Shown piece by piece: positions 52,206 through 63,990 of a stretch of DNA of 64,000 nt. Both the position numbers and the translations under genes were made by a program. Every line of letters begins with the position of its first letter. Positions within the stretch are counted from its first letter, which is position 1. Below the pieces are notes generated by a model. That model was given only the letters and a program-made list of their open reading frames with translations. It had not been told where the DNA came from and ran no database searches. The stretch comes from Membranipora membranacea (taxonomy: Eukaryota > Bryozoa > Gymnolaemata > Cheilostomatida > Membraniporidae), in assembly GCA_914767715.1 (NCBI GenBank), contig OU612075.1:16184001-16248000 (forward strand). The letters are read 5' to 3'.

Positions 52206-53131
52206 CATCGCCCTAAAGTCTGTAAAACCGGATTGGATAACGATCGACTTCGCTAATTATGGTGTCATGCATATGGAGCTTGATCTCAGGCATCCTGGGA
52301 ACGTTCTGTACGCTGAGAACCACTGTCTGACCACCTTGAACCCGTAGGATCTGAGGTCAGACAAGGTCGTCGGCAGCAGTACCTTACGCGGTTACCATGA
52401 AGGTATCGGCGGTACAGCAAGATTCGATGTGCTCTCCGGCTTCAAGCAAGTTAATGCTACACATGTGATCGTGTTAGATAATTCAAATCACTGCGTACGA
52501 ATCGTGGATCGTACAACGAACAGAACCTCTACACTAGCAGGCAGGTGTTTGAGTTCGGGTTACGTCGATGGTTCTTCTCCGAGATTTAAGTTGCCGTTTC
52601 AAATCATTCAGTCTGACACTGAGAATCGTTATCTTATAGCTGACTATGGTAATCTCGTCATCCGAGAGCTGAGACTTGAAAATCAACAGGTATCCACACT
52701 TGTAAACACTACTGAAAAGCCAAACGCGCTGCTTCTGAGCAGAGACAGGAAATCTGTTTTCTTCAGCTGGTTTAAAGGAGTAGGTCAAGTTGACCTGCAG
52801 ACAAAGGAAGTCTAGTTTCTGACCTCCCCTGACAAGCTCTACTACGGATTTAGAGACGGCGCAGCTAATCAAGCTGTTTTTGAAAGGGTCGAGGAAATGG
52901 TCTACCTTAACGATCATCTCATACTCATGACTGATATCCGAAACAATGTCCTCCGAGTGTTCAACTTAATATCCAATTCCATATCGACAGTATGCAATCG
53001 GGACAACGGAACAGTCACTGGAACTATTGCTTCCTGTGAAATCCATCTACCCCGCTCGCTCTTAGTAATGCCAAACAGGGATCAAGTTCTTATTGGAAGC
53101 CTGAGGTACATTGGGTATCTCAATGTGACAG
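52206..53131 (+). pseudogene. NHL gene exon 3 (propeller blades, two TAG)
   Basis: 926 nt, acceptor TTCTGCAG, donor GTTAGT. It holds the propeller repeats and both in-frame TAG codons. Outside these two codons the frame is open for 307 codons with conserved NHL spacing, so no frameshift is present. Confidence 0.82.
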
Positions 53132-53613
53132 GTTAGTTAACTGGCTCATCCTCTCATCCTCTACATGTGTGTTTGTTCAGGATGTCTGTTACTCTGCAGT
53201 CCATTTAACATGGTATAATTATGCTTTGCTCAAAATTCTCTAAGGATTATCATTGTGTTCATTGCAATGCAAAGAAACAGGATAAGTATCCTTTTACTTG
53301 GTAAGATCCTAATAAATGTTTGCGTAAAACATTGCTTTCGTTATGCAAAGAATTTGTATACCAGTGTTGCAAGCAGTCTAGAGACTCAGTCGCTCTGGGT
53401 TTCACTTCTCATATGTCACTCATTGTCCTTTCATCATTGTGACGATAGTCTTAAAGATATTATGTTTGAGACCCATTCTTTAGGGACTCCGCAATTGTAG
53501 GGGGTATCTCTGTAATTTCAACTTGCCTTGCCCTTGTTAAGTTCTTTTTTTCTGTACACGAGCCTTGCATTATTATTCGTTGATATCTGTACAAATCTTT
53601 TTGTTTCAACTAG

Positions 53614-53714
53614 GATTAGAAAGAGTAGCAGGTGTCTCAACATTAACTCCAAACGACTCGGTAACAACAGAATTCTCACAGACATCACCACCATCAACAG
53701 CAAACTCAAATTAA
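53614..53714 (+). CDS. NHL gene exon 4, Ser/Thr-rich end
   Basis: Acceptor TTCAACTAG. Phase 1 joins give VTGLERVAGVST, then a Ser/Thr/Pro tail to TAA (53712-53714). A GTAACA inside the exon could be an alternative donor. Confidence 0.6.
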
Positions 53715-53812
53715 CAGGGCACAAAGACATCAGACTCACCAGGAAAGCTCCCATCATTAATTCTTATCATCGTAACAGCGATTTCTTCTACTTGTGTGGT
53801 TTTGTAATCAGA

Positions 53813-54093
53813 CATAATTGCATTAACCTTTGTAGTCAGCTAACAAAACAAAAAGGGTTTACTTATTATACCTGGCTTAATTTTGGCACAGGAATAATTA
53901 ATTACCATAATTGCATTAACCTTTGTAGCCAGCTAACAAAACAAAAAGGGTTTACTTATTATACCTGGCTTATTTTTGGCACAGGAATAATTAATTACCA
54001 TAATTGCATTAACCTTTGTAGCCAGCTAACAAAACAAAAAGGGTTTACTTATTATAACCTGGCTTAATTTTGGCACAGGAATAATTAATTACC
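53813..54093. repeat. 93-bp tandem repeat, three copies
   Basis: Units starting CATAATTGCATTAACCTT at 53813, 53906 and 53999 are almost identical. The third has one extra A. The 93-bp period leaves one frame open, which produces a spurious 179-codon ORF. Confidence 0.92.
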
Positions 54094-54638
54094 ATATCAT
54101 ACCTATTGGTCTAACACAACTGTTTTCATGTATGAATTTGAGCAAACAAGCATACCTGAAAACCAATGCCATCAGACTTCATATAGGAAGACGAGACTGC
54201 CAATCGATGTTGTGGTAGTGAGACCTGTATTTTTAATGGATTGCAGGGCATTGGTGTATTGTATATTGTGGCATCACATTGACACAGCTGTACAATTGTG
54301 CAAAGCTCAGTCACTAAAGGCTGTGAAGAAAAATCTATAATATTAGTTATTTATAACACTATATTAATTATTTTTACATTTCAACATTCATATTCATGGT
54401 CTGTCCTGTTTTGTTGATATAGCACGATTGTAAGCTCCCTATTTTAATATTTTTTATGATCCTTCTTCAAGCTTGCTGCATTGTCCCAATTATGCGATCT
54501 ATTTCAAATTTTTTGATACTGTTTATTTGAAAAGTTGTGAAATAAAACTCATTAACTTACAATTTCCGCAAATACATTGTAATAACCAAATAGCCTACAC
54601 TTAAAAAAAGTTGTTTAGATGCAGTCTGGAATTGAGCG
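54094..54638. other. Spacer, nothing recognised
   Basis: May contain the NHL gene 3' UTR; AATAAA near 54541 is a possible poly(A) signal. Confidence 0.35.
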
Positions 54639-56165
54639 TTGATTGACGTAATGGTCACCTTTGGTCACCTTTCACCGCCGTGGTCCTGCGCGGGTGGCGG
54701 GTTTCTGCTTGATTCCAAGTTCTACCAAACTCCTCCATCGCACTCGATCTTCAGCATCTGATCCATCTAGATCAAGCCATCTAAGGTCTGAGTTCACCGT
54801 GTCACACCATCTTCGTTTCGGTCTAACCCTAGGTCGCACTCCTTCGACTATCATCTCTGACACTCTCCGGATGTCGTCCTCACTTTCTCTCCGTCTAACA
54901 TGCCCATACCACTGCATTTTCTTTCTCCTCATCAGATCTTTAATTGGCATTACTCCGGCCTCTGCTGTTATTTCTTCATTCCTCTTGTGGTCCTCTAGAC
55001 TTATGCCCATACAAGATCTCAACATTCGCATTTCGCAGGATGACATCTTATCCGCCAGAGATCCTGTGATTGGCCATGTCTCATTTCCATATAGCAGAGC
55101 TGGTCTGATAGCTGATTTATACATCAGCACTTTCAGTTTAGTAGGCATTTTCTTGTCACAGAGCACACCAGTCATTTCTCTCCACTTATTCCAAGCCTTG
55201 GATATTCTCAGTTCTATCTCCTTGCGGCAACCTCCATCTTGGTGGATTGTTGTGCCTAAGTACTTGAACTGAGAACATTTAGGCAGGCTTTCCGCTTCTT
55301 GACTCCCATACTTCTTCATCCTGATGTTCTCTTGGTCTCCAACTGCTGGCAAATGCTCTGTTTTCTTTCAGCTTATCTTCAATCCAGCTGCCTCAATCTT
55401 CTCTCTCCAGATCTCTAACCTTCTCTCTAGTCTCTCTCGATCACTATCGCATAGGGCCAGATCATCAGCAAATGACATTGCCCATGGGCTGTCCTCATTT
55501 ATGTCTTCTGTTATAACATCCATTATTATGATGAAAAGCAGCGGGCTTAGTGCCGATCCTTGATGTAGTCAAGCTTCAATGTGAATCTTGTTTGTCAGTC
55601 CGGAGTCCGTCCTAACACTGGTGCTGCAGTCTTCGTACATGTCATGATGATGTCGATGTACTGCTCTGGAACCATTCGCTTTCGTAAGCAAAACCATATC
55701 AGCTCACTTGGTATGGTATCATAGGCTTTTTCAAGGTCTACGAACACCATATGAAGAGCTTTGTTGTACTCTCTGTGTTTCTCCTGAAGAATTGAGGCAG
55801 AACATGGGCTCTGTGGTTGATTTTCCCTTCTGAAATCCATACTGGTTTTCATTGATTGTGACTAACTCTCTGATTCTCTGCTCAATTATCCTCTCCAGTA
55901 GCTTAAGGCAGTGGCTCAGAAGTTTAATCCCCCGGTAATTTCCGCAGTCTAAAGGGTCTCTTTTCTGCTTATATATTGGTGTTATTGTGCTCTCCTTCCA
56001 GTCTGGTGGTATCCTTTCAGAGATGATGTTGTTTAAACACGCTGTCATTCAGGTGTTTCCTCTCTCTTTCAACAGATTTATGATGTCTATTGGTAGTTGG
56101 TCTGGCCCCGTGGCTTTGTTGGGTTTCATCTTTCCTATCTTTGATTGACGTAATGTCTAACATTT
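54639..56165 (-). mobile_element. RTE-type LINE, 5'-truncated, with 15-bp target-site duplication
   Basis: Perfect duplication TTGATTGACGTAATG at 54639-54653 and 56151-56165 bounds a 1497-bp insert (54654-56150). The 3' end (low coordinates) has two copies of AAAGGTGACC on the - strand, in keeping with RTE elements ending in short tandem repeats. The insert holds only the C-terminal half of the reverse transcriptase ORF. Confidence 0.92.
54672..56100 (-). pseudogene. RTE reverse transcriptase, 3' half with stops and frameshift
   Basis: Reading - strand: PIYKQKRDPLDCGNYRGIKL, NQYGFQKGKST, HMVFVDLEKAYDTI, LHQGSALSPLLF, catalytic SFADDLAL, then KYLGTTIHQDGGCRKEIELR and MQWYGHVRRRE, the typical RTE C-terminus. 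Stops occur before LHQGSALS and after AAGLKIS, and the frame changes near 55800 (after the QKGKST segment), so it is dead. Confidence 0.9.
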
Positions 56166-58035
56166 AATTAAGATGAATTATTTACATGAAATAATAATAC
56201 AATAGAGCAAATCTTTATAATTATAATAACGTGTGCACCAGTTCCCTTGACTTGTATCAAAGTTTATCAGCTTAGCCTAATAGTGCCCATCGATTTAGTA
56301 AACGCTTACATACATTACTACAAAATAGAATGAATGAGGAGTTATTTGTCCAACATCAGAGGGCAGACAACTTGGTTAAATTTTACCAAATAATTTATTG
56401 TAAGCTTATACATTCCATTGTGAGAGTCTGAGAGACCTCTAACATAATAAGAAGCTTGTAATAATAAAGTAGCCAGGCATTCCTGAACCAACCATATTTC
56501 TTATGAGCTTTACATGAATAATATTAAAACGATAACTAATGGACAATTCAATCATGAAATTGTCATAAAATTGAATGCGGAGACTGATGGCCACTATCAG
56601 GGAGTGAAATTAAAGGACAAAGTGGACAGAAAGGCAGCAGTAGCTAGATTAAGGATTTGACATGTCCTACAACAGATTATAGACAAGCAGTATAATTCTG
56701 TGTCACAGTTTCAGGCTTGAAACTCATACTTTGGTCTTTTTATGCAGCATATTTGTTGTCACCAGAGAAGAAATAAATGTTGTTTCCTTTCTTGAAACAA
56801 AAAAAAAAGTTTACAAAGGCGTCATTCTACATAAATTTATTTTCCTAACTCGATAAAATTAACATAGTGACCGACTTAAATTTGAGCACCTTCCAGCAAC
56901 TGGTCAGTGACACATAAATAGAATAGAATTTCTCTGAACAATTGTTCAATTTATGTCAAATCTTTTTCATTATGCATAATATGCAGTCTGCTTCTGCTTT
57001 TGCCCTTTAACAATACTCTAATATCCATCAACTATATCAAATTTAAATTGTTAGCGAGTTTATGCCTGACACGCTTCCGATTCTTTTATTCTAGTGGATA
57101 ATAACCTAGCGAGTGTTTGAGAGTTTTGTTCATACATGCACATACACTAAGAAAGCTTGCCGACTCCTGGTTTTGCAGCCAACTTTTTTGCATAAATACC
57201 AAATATTACCAAACATTTCAAACTACCATAACCGCCGGCACCATACAGTGGTCAACGACATGAGGGCTAGGTGTTAACCAGTCCTGTCCTAGCCAGCGGA
57301 GGTTACAGGTCAACTGTTGGCATTCAACCAGAGTAGGTTTGATTATTTAGCCTGTCACCTCTTAAGTTGGTGCATTTTAATTGTAGTGTTGACCACTATG
57401 AAAATGCAATCAGCATGATTATATCTCAGGATTTATAACCTAATATTGATAAACTGCCAGCCAAACAGGACAGAGCTAAGATATGCAAGGATAAGTGAAG
57501 ATAAATTTCAGATTATGATAAAGTGGTCCTTGTAAGAAGTGAACAAGTCTCTTTTGAAGCAAAGTGAATCCTTGCTAGTCCACTTTCTCTGTTTAGCTGG
57601 GGATGTCAATGGGCGGCAATGGCCGTAAGAGTCTGCTAAGTCATGCCAAGCTCTATCCCTAGTACTATCATGTCATGGCTATGACATGGTCAGATAATCC
57701 AAAAATTGTATTAACATTTTATCACATGGAAATTTCCAACAACTACATTAACGGCAGGTGACCAATACAAAAAAAAGGGCGAAGAGTCACGTCCAACTTG
57801 TGTTAGTCAGCAGATTCTGGTTGGTCCCATTTTTAAACCATCACATTATTAAAAAATTAACAGCCCAAGGACCGATGTAATTCGAACCAAACCGGGTTCA
57901 GGTTTCAACGATCCATAGAACTCAACCCTTCAACAAATTATATCAATTAATCTGTTATATGGTGATAACATTGAATTCCATATCTGGAATAGCATCATTA
58001 GCTTTCTTTTGCAAAACAAAGGGCTTGCAAAAATA
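56166..58035. other. Spacer, nothing recognised
   Basis: No exon or RNA gene seen; AT-rich. Confidence 0.35.
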
Positions 58036-58160
58036 GCCAGTCCCTAGTAGCAATCTAGAAATGCCCTAATCATCGACACTGTATGGGGTATAATTACTGT
58101 TTGCAATTTTGTAAACAAGACAATTTCTCAGGCTAATTATTCATGCTACTAGGGACAGCC
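58036..58160. repeat. Fold-back element, 125 bp
   Basis: Ends GCCAGTCCCTAGTAGCA and TGCTACTAGGGACAGCC are inverted with one mismatch; inner sequence partly complementary. Confidence 0.72.
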
Positions 58161-59339
58161 AATCAGAGAACAGTCAGATGGGTCCCTGTGTTTAGTGTCC
58201 TAACCGTATAACGCTATGATACTATTTCCATTCTAAGAGAAGAATCTAATTCAGTGGGTGATAAGAAGTGGTCTCTCAACAAATTCACATTATAATAAAG
58301 CAGCACCAATCCGAAAGTGAGTTGTTAACACCTATGCATTTGATAAGCGCCAGCAGGGAGAAGCTGTTGAATAATAAAACTGCAACAGAAAATGTTGTTT
58401 CTAGATTGGGTTGCCATCGCATACCATAGTAACAGCTAACATGGAGATCTATTGCCCTCTTTATCAACATACATGTCAGCTTTTGAAGCAAGAGCAGTGT
58501 CAGATGTCTATTTGATTGACACGGGTATCCTCATATAATGTGTGCATGCAAGAAGAAATAAACAGGTTTGCCATTACCAATGGGATGCTTTAATGCTGCT
58601 CTACCCATGTCCTTTTTAGTGGACCGAGCAACTGGAGGGGAGACTGGACACTCCATATCTTTTACTATTATGGAACCTCATTTTTTCTTAGCTGTGAATA
58701 TCGAAGATACTCTGATTTGTAATTTCATGCCTGTGTGTGTTCATTTAATGAGCCCTACATCACATTTAGTTTACACACGACTCATTCTATGTAAAAGCTG
58801 CATAAAATTAACATTGTGATCGACTTAGCATATACCTGCCACACCTTGTTGTTGGCGATAGAAATACAAATATGCATTAGCAAACGGTTGTGAGGGTGGC
58901 GAGGGTTGTGTTATGAACAGTCTTGGTAACCACAGAGAATGGTACTAAAAAGCTTTACTGGTCGGCTTGCATCCATGGATGAGTATAAGCTTTACCAGTT
59001 AGTTCACATACAAAGATGAATATGCAAACTGCAAGTAGACCAGAGGACAATAGTATCACTTAGATGGGTTTGCGGTAAACAAGAAATGCAGGTGCCTGCC
59101 GCCGTGCAGTTGCGAAGAGTGACCTTCATACATCGTAGTTTTAATTTATTAGTTTGTCACTGATTGAGAGATTACATTTTGATGACTCTGAGGAGAGGAT
59201 TTTATTGTTGCATTACTGTCATACTTTGTATAGAACATGTGTCAAAGGTGTAGTCAGCTGGGGACCGATAGTCTTGCTGTTACCAACAGGCTAGGACAAC
59301 TACATCCTGTTTGCTACTGTTTTAAATATATCATGTAAT
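58161..59339. other. Spacer, nothing recognised
   Basis: ORFs at 58285 (-) and 58568 (+) lack motifs or splice support. Confidence 0.35.
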
Positions 59340-59724
59340 TTAAAGTGCAACCAAGGTTTCAAACAACTTCTCATTGATGGCCATTGATTAATAGCAGATT
59401 GCACCTTCTGCATGGGGAAAAAGACAAAATATAATTCGGATGATTATTCAGCCAGATTTCTTGTGAAACATTTCTTCCATCAGGCACTCAAACTCAGCTA
59501 AAAGAGAATACCACATAGCAGTTTCCTGTTCCTGTTATTATTTAGCCTGTGCTCTATAATTATTACAGCAAAGTCATGGAACCTCCCCTAAACTGAAGTG
59601 TTACCCAGCTTAGAGTCAGCAACTACTTTGAGTTTTGCATCGCGTAATGCACAAAGCTGATGCTGCCCAGCACAATATTTGCTACCCATTAATGCATTGC
59701 TGCGAAACCTTGGTTACCCTTTAA
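59340..59724. mobile_element. MITE, TTAA-flanked, second copy
   Basis: 377-bp element (59344-59720) between TTAA duplications, termini AGTGCAACCAAGGTTTC and GAAACCTTGGTTACCCT. It is the reverse complement of the copy at 18172-18785 without its nested insert. Confidence 0.9.
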
Positions 59725-62700
59725 TAATTATATATTCATTAAATTCATAATTTCTGCTTGACACATTGGGACGGCTATCTGCGGCCATTATGAGCCCTGC
59801 CCAATACTTTATGGCCCTTTGGGGTAACTCCCAATGATTAATATCGCCTAAAAGAACGTTTTCAAACAAAATAAAGTGAGTAGTCTTCATCAAACATTTA
59901 TAGAGACAACGATTCAAACTTCTGATATGAAAATGCTCAGGCTTCCAAACTGGGATCACAGGGTAACCCAAACATGGCCATTAATATGTATTAAACTAGC
60001 ATACAACATTATGGGGAATTAAAAGGAGAGTTGTTTATCCAACATCAAGGGGCAGAAAACTCGTCTCACTCCTCACGAGCATTGCAAATATTAATGAGCG
60101 TGTTCTGTGAATGGCTTGGCCTGAATTCCTTGCAATTCGGAGATTGTCCTTTAGTTTTTAGTTTTAGTTTTTAGATGATTGAACAGTCAGAGGAATATGT
60201 CAATCAGATTGTGCGAAGCCTAATCCTACTAATCACTTCGCTCAAAATCTACACCCTTTTTAGTCTTTGAACTGAACTTCAAAATCCTTCACTCAGTAGA
60301 TATATAGTTCAATCAAGCTGTGAATGATATGGGAACAAGATCTCTTATAGGTATAGTTTATCTCAACAAGGGAAGATCGGATGGCGTTCTTGACAGTTTG
60401 TAGATTTAAGACCCCAGGCTTCAATACACAAAGATTTATTACTCCCAAAATGGGACATCTGTATGAGGAGATTAAGAATGATGAAGATGAAAGTTTATTT
60501 ATAGCTTATAAGTCTAAATTCATTGCCTGAGATTGACATAAGAATGTGTTGGCAGAGTATATGGATTCTCTCATCGAAAAATTTTGTATCATTGTAAGCC
60601 ATAAAATATACATTTTCCTACCTATGCCATGACCAGCAGAATATAATATTATAAAATCAGTAAAATTGACGATTCATGGCATCTGTCAATAGGTAGGCAA
60701 ATAGGACCAAATTAGAAAACAGAGTTATTTTAATCTCTTCCCTATTCAGCAGTCTTTTTTGCTACTGGCCATGATGATATCATCCTATCTATGTAGCAAG
60801 TCAAGTGGCAATTGCTACTAGGCCTTTAGAATAATTATCATATACGAGAGTAATGATGTGATTCGCTGTCATATAAACAGATATATGCTTCTGGTGTGAT
60901 AATGCATAATCTAATTCTTCTCTCTGATGAAGAGGCATGGACCCTTGACACAATATTATCGATGGAACTTTCTGTGTCGGATATCATTTCCAGTTTAACT
61001 ATAATATGCCATGGCATAAGTGTACTAGACCTCCGCAATTTTGAGCCAAGCAAATCAACTATTGTTAGTACATAACTAACCAGCGTGTACCTTGGTTACA
61101 GGAACTAGTTACAGTATGGAACTTATGCTCGATACAATTAAAACTAAAATGCGAGACTATTATCAACTATATTTATCTTTTGAGGAGTTATCCTCTCTGA
61201 TCCGATAAAAGTCTGCACGGTAATCTCAGACAGTCAATCTCACCATTAAAGTAGAAATGACAAGTGCAGGGTTACCATACACTATTTTAAAGAACTTAAA
61301 ATGTTATATAAGCTCCTAGGTTCTCAAGATCCTGACAAATTCTCTGAATTTCTAAGAATTTTTTTGCAAAACTGTTTTTGATTTTGAAGCAACCATGGGC
61401 TCCAAGGCTGCAGTAGAGGCAGTAAGCTTAGGAATGATATTCAATATTAAGTGATCTAGTGTATTATAAGGTATATACGGATGACAGCTCTATTTTATTG
61501 TTGAGCATGCCTCATCCCTTATTTCCTCTGCTCTCTTTGGTCTTTTGCTTCTGCTTTCAACAGGGGAGATTAACCCTTAGAAGACCCCTATCAGCACCCC
61601 ACAAATTTTAGAAGATGAGAATTAAAATCCTTCATGGCAGGTATGATATTAGTGGTAGTGTTATGCAGTATTATGTGTATTTCAATGATACACAAAAAGT
61701 ATACCTGTCATTTCTACTTTTTGATCTTGGACTGAGTAAATAACGGTAGTGACTTACATTTGTATCATGAAAGTTTAGGGGGAGAAGAACTAACACGGAT
61801 GTGATGGTTTTAGTTTCAGGCCATTCACATGACACTCGGGAAAGTTAAACAGATGAATGTGCATTTGTACTGACCTCCCAACCAACTTTGAAAGCAAATT
61901 GGCGCAAAACATGGAGCGATCCAGTCTTTGAAATGGCATGTGATTGGACCCCTTGCTTTTCACACCTACGTTTCCGGTATGCAACCACCCAAAAAAACAG
62001 TAAAGAAATGTCACTTTGTGGCATTTTTCCCGAATGTAGAGGAAATAATTGAAGATTGAACACTTTGTGCGTTCTCACGGTGACATCATTTGGCAGACAC
62101 TAAAACATAGAATAGGAAGTGGAACCAACAAAATTGCTTTTCCACTGTTATAACTTTTCCAATTTTTACCATGCGACAGATCCAATTACACATTTGCGAG
62201 ATTACCGCTGTCGATCAATGCAGACATCTGACACGATGCATATCATCGACACTCCATGTCTTTCGGATTAGATAGTCACACATTGCGTTCGCCCATAATA
62301 TTCTACTTAAATGAACCTCATGTGATCCATTTGCGGTGTGGCATGCGATCAGAAATACATTGACTGCATATTTGCGGTCTATATGCCCATTCAGCAGTTT
62401 CTCGATGCTTGTCCTGCTCAAGGTTGTTTGGTCAAATGCGTTATGGTCTAAGGATAACTCTTTCTACGTATTTGAGTACTATGATTCTGATTGGATGTTG
62501 ATGACGGCCACATATGAGTGAAACCTTTTATCACCTTTCTGTTCTGGGCTCAAGGTCATCATAAAAAAACAAAAAGCTTGCTGTAGAGTAATTAATGAGG
62601 AAACGGGTAAAATGTGCTCACTATTCCGTTTCTGAATGCTCTGGCCAAGGGACCTATAATGATTAATGGAACTAATAGGTTCGGTTACATTGTTATCTTG

Positions 62701-63393
62701 TCAAGGCCTCGTAGCTGTTGGAACTGAGGCAATATAGTCGTGTAATGCACATCAGATTTTATGTGGTCTTTAAGCGGCTAGGAAGCTAGAGAGCCCCTTA
62801 ATCTAGAGCTGGAAATTGAATTTGAGGCCTCATGATCTTGGGTTTGAACCACAAATGTCTAGACCATATCGATTTGGGAAGTGACAACACAAGAATCAAT
62901 GAATTTTTCATGGTAAAACAAAACATTGCGCTGCTAGCAATGTTACCATTTCATTCTAAGAGTCATGCCCCCCTACAAGTGTTTCAAAGTTAATAACAAA
63001 CTTTTAAAATGTGGCTTTTACAGGATGGTGAACCCCTAAAGGTTGTCACAACATTTTCATAATTATATTACCATCGAGACCCGATCCTGAAACCCGATCC
63101 TGCCTCCCTCCTCTAGCTTCACAGGGGTGAAAATTGTCCAGCATCGACAAAAATATCGTAGGCCTACGTTGGTCATTGCAACCATTTATTATAATTTCCA
63201 CAATACAACCTGGTTTAGTACCCGCTGTCAGTGGTTTTAGAGGGAAACAAACAACAACTTCACAGTTTAAATTTGGGTTTGTCACATTTGAGGTAAGAAT
63301 TCGAGTGATGAAATCGTAACAAATGATCAGGATTGACTGAAATAATACGCTAGATATGGTAGATGTCCGTCATTCCAAACAACCATCCTAAGT
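59725..63393. other. Spacer; tRNA-like remnant near 62770
   Basis: No gene recognised. GCGGCTAGGAAGCTAGAG (62773) followed by GGGTTTGAACCAC (62841) looks like a decayed tRNA-derived SINE. Confidence 0.35.
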
Positions 63394-63469
63394 GTGAGAC
63401 TTCTTCTCTTGACCTCAAGAATTCTATATGAAAGCCACAGCAGGGGCAGCACTCCTGGCATAAAAAAAC

Positions 63470-63610
63470 ACATTTTTCAGGAATACCATATGTCCCTTAA
63501 CAAAGGGCGCAAACTTATGACCATGACATGGCATGACAAACTTGGTATGGAAGTATTTGCATCCTTCGATGGAAAAACAAGGCGGCAATTTATTTTCTTG
63601 ACAAGTCAGT
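63470..63610 (+). pseudogene. Possible piggyBac-like transposase fragment
   Basis: An open frame encodes MSLNKGRKLMTMTWHDKLGM then EVFASFDGKTRR. This recalls the segment of piggyBac transposases with a basic turn followed by TWxDKRxVxxLST. Only this piece is visible. The two TTAA-flanked MITEs in the window fit an active piggyBac-type source somewhere, but the link is inference. Confidence 0.35.
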
Positions 63611-63839
63611 TGGTTAATAAGGCATATTTAAACTTTTTCTTTACCATATTTAAACAATCCAAGTTCATAAAGCATATCAAAAGAGATTGTAAAAAAATGG
63701 GGCAGTGACATATATAGGTTTTTCCTATATCAATAAAATTGGTAATAATAAATAAATTAATAATGGCAAAATCTCACACTACCCCGCAAAAAAGCGATAT
63801 ATAATATATGACTCGAAGTCTTCAATATCATATTACAGA

Positions 63840-63990
63840 GCTTTGCTACTCGAGTACAAATTCAAGTACAAGTACTACTCGAGTACCGATTTCAACTACT
63901 CTCTACTCTACTCGAAGGGGCCATAATATGGGATAAATATACTCTACTTGTACTCCCTTGGGAAGAAAGTACTCGGAATCTACTTGCAAA
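63840..63990. repeat. ACTCGAGTACT-rich tract
   Basis: Repeated TACTCGAGTAC, TACTACTCGAG and CTACTCTACTCGA units, many self-complementary, run almost to the window end; possibly a transposon end. Confidence 0.6.

Larger units (their letters stand above)
50937..53714 (+). pseudogene. Secreted NHL-repeat (beta-propeller) protein gene with two in-frame TAG codons
   Basis: Four exons: 50937-50981, 51773-51831, 52206-53131 and 53614-53714, all with GT..AG borders and matching phases, for 376 sense-length codons plus TAA. Residues 1-25 form a signal peptide (GAIIIVFMLSFMRVTFGGGA). The large exon has NHL/six-bladed propeller repeats: GIGGTARFDVLSGF, VIVLDNSNHCVRIVD, TSTLAGRC, GYVDGSSPRFKLP, LIADYGNLVIREL. 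The C-terminal exon is Ser/Thr-rich (LTPNDSVTTEFSQTSPPSTA), typical of an O-glycosylated stalk. TAG at 52345-52347 (codon 82) and 52813-52815 (codon 238) interrupt it. The promoter and splice sites are intact, so the loss is young, or the stops are sequencing errors or read through. NHL propellers bind proteins or RNA; this one would be extracellular. Confidence 0.75.

Noticed and set aside
52344-52366. Mini-intron removing the first TAG
   Set aside because: A GT..AG pair exists but would span only about 20 nt, too short to splice, and shifts the frame.
52345-52815. TAG reassigned as sense codon
   Set aside because: The Mcr-like gene in the same window ends with TAG, and its other exons contain no in-frame TAG, so the standard code applies.
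53528-54067. 179-codon ORF with three 31-residue repeats
   Set aside because: The repeats come from a 93-bp tandem duplication that happens to be open in one frame; it is out of frame with the spliced NHL exon.
54661-55272. 203-codon + strand ORF
   Set aside because: Antisense shadow of the RTE reverse transcriptase C-terminus.
58568-58819. 83-codon ORF possibly with membrane segments
   Set aside because: No signal, motif, splice context or repeat of family features; consistent with chance in AT-rich DNA.
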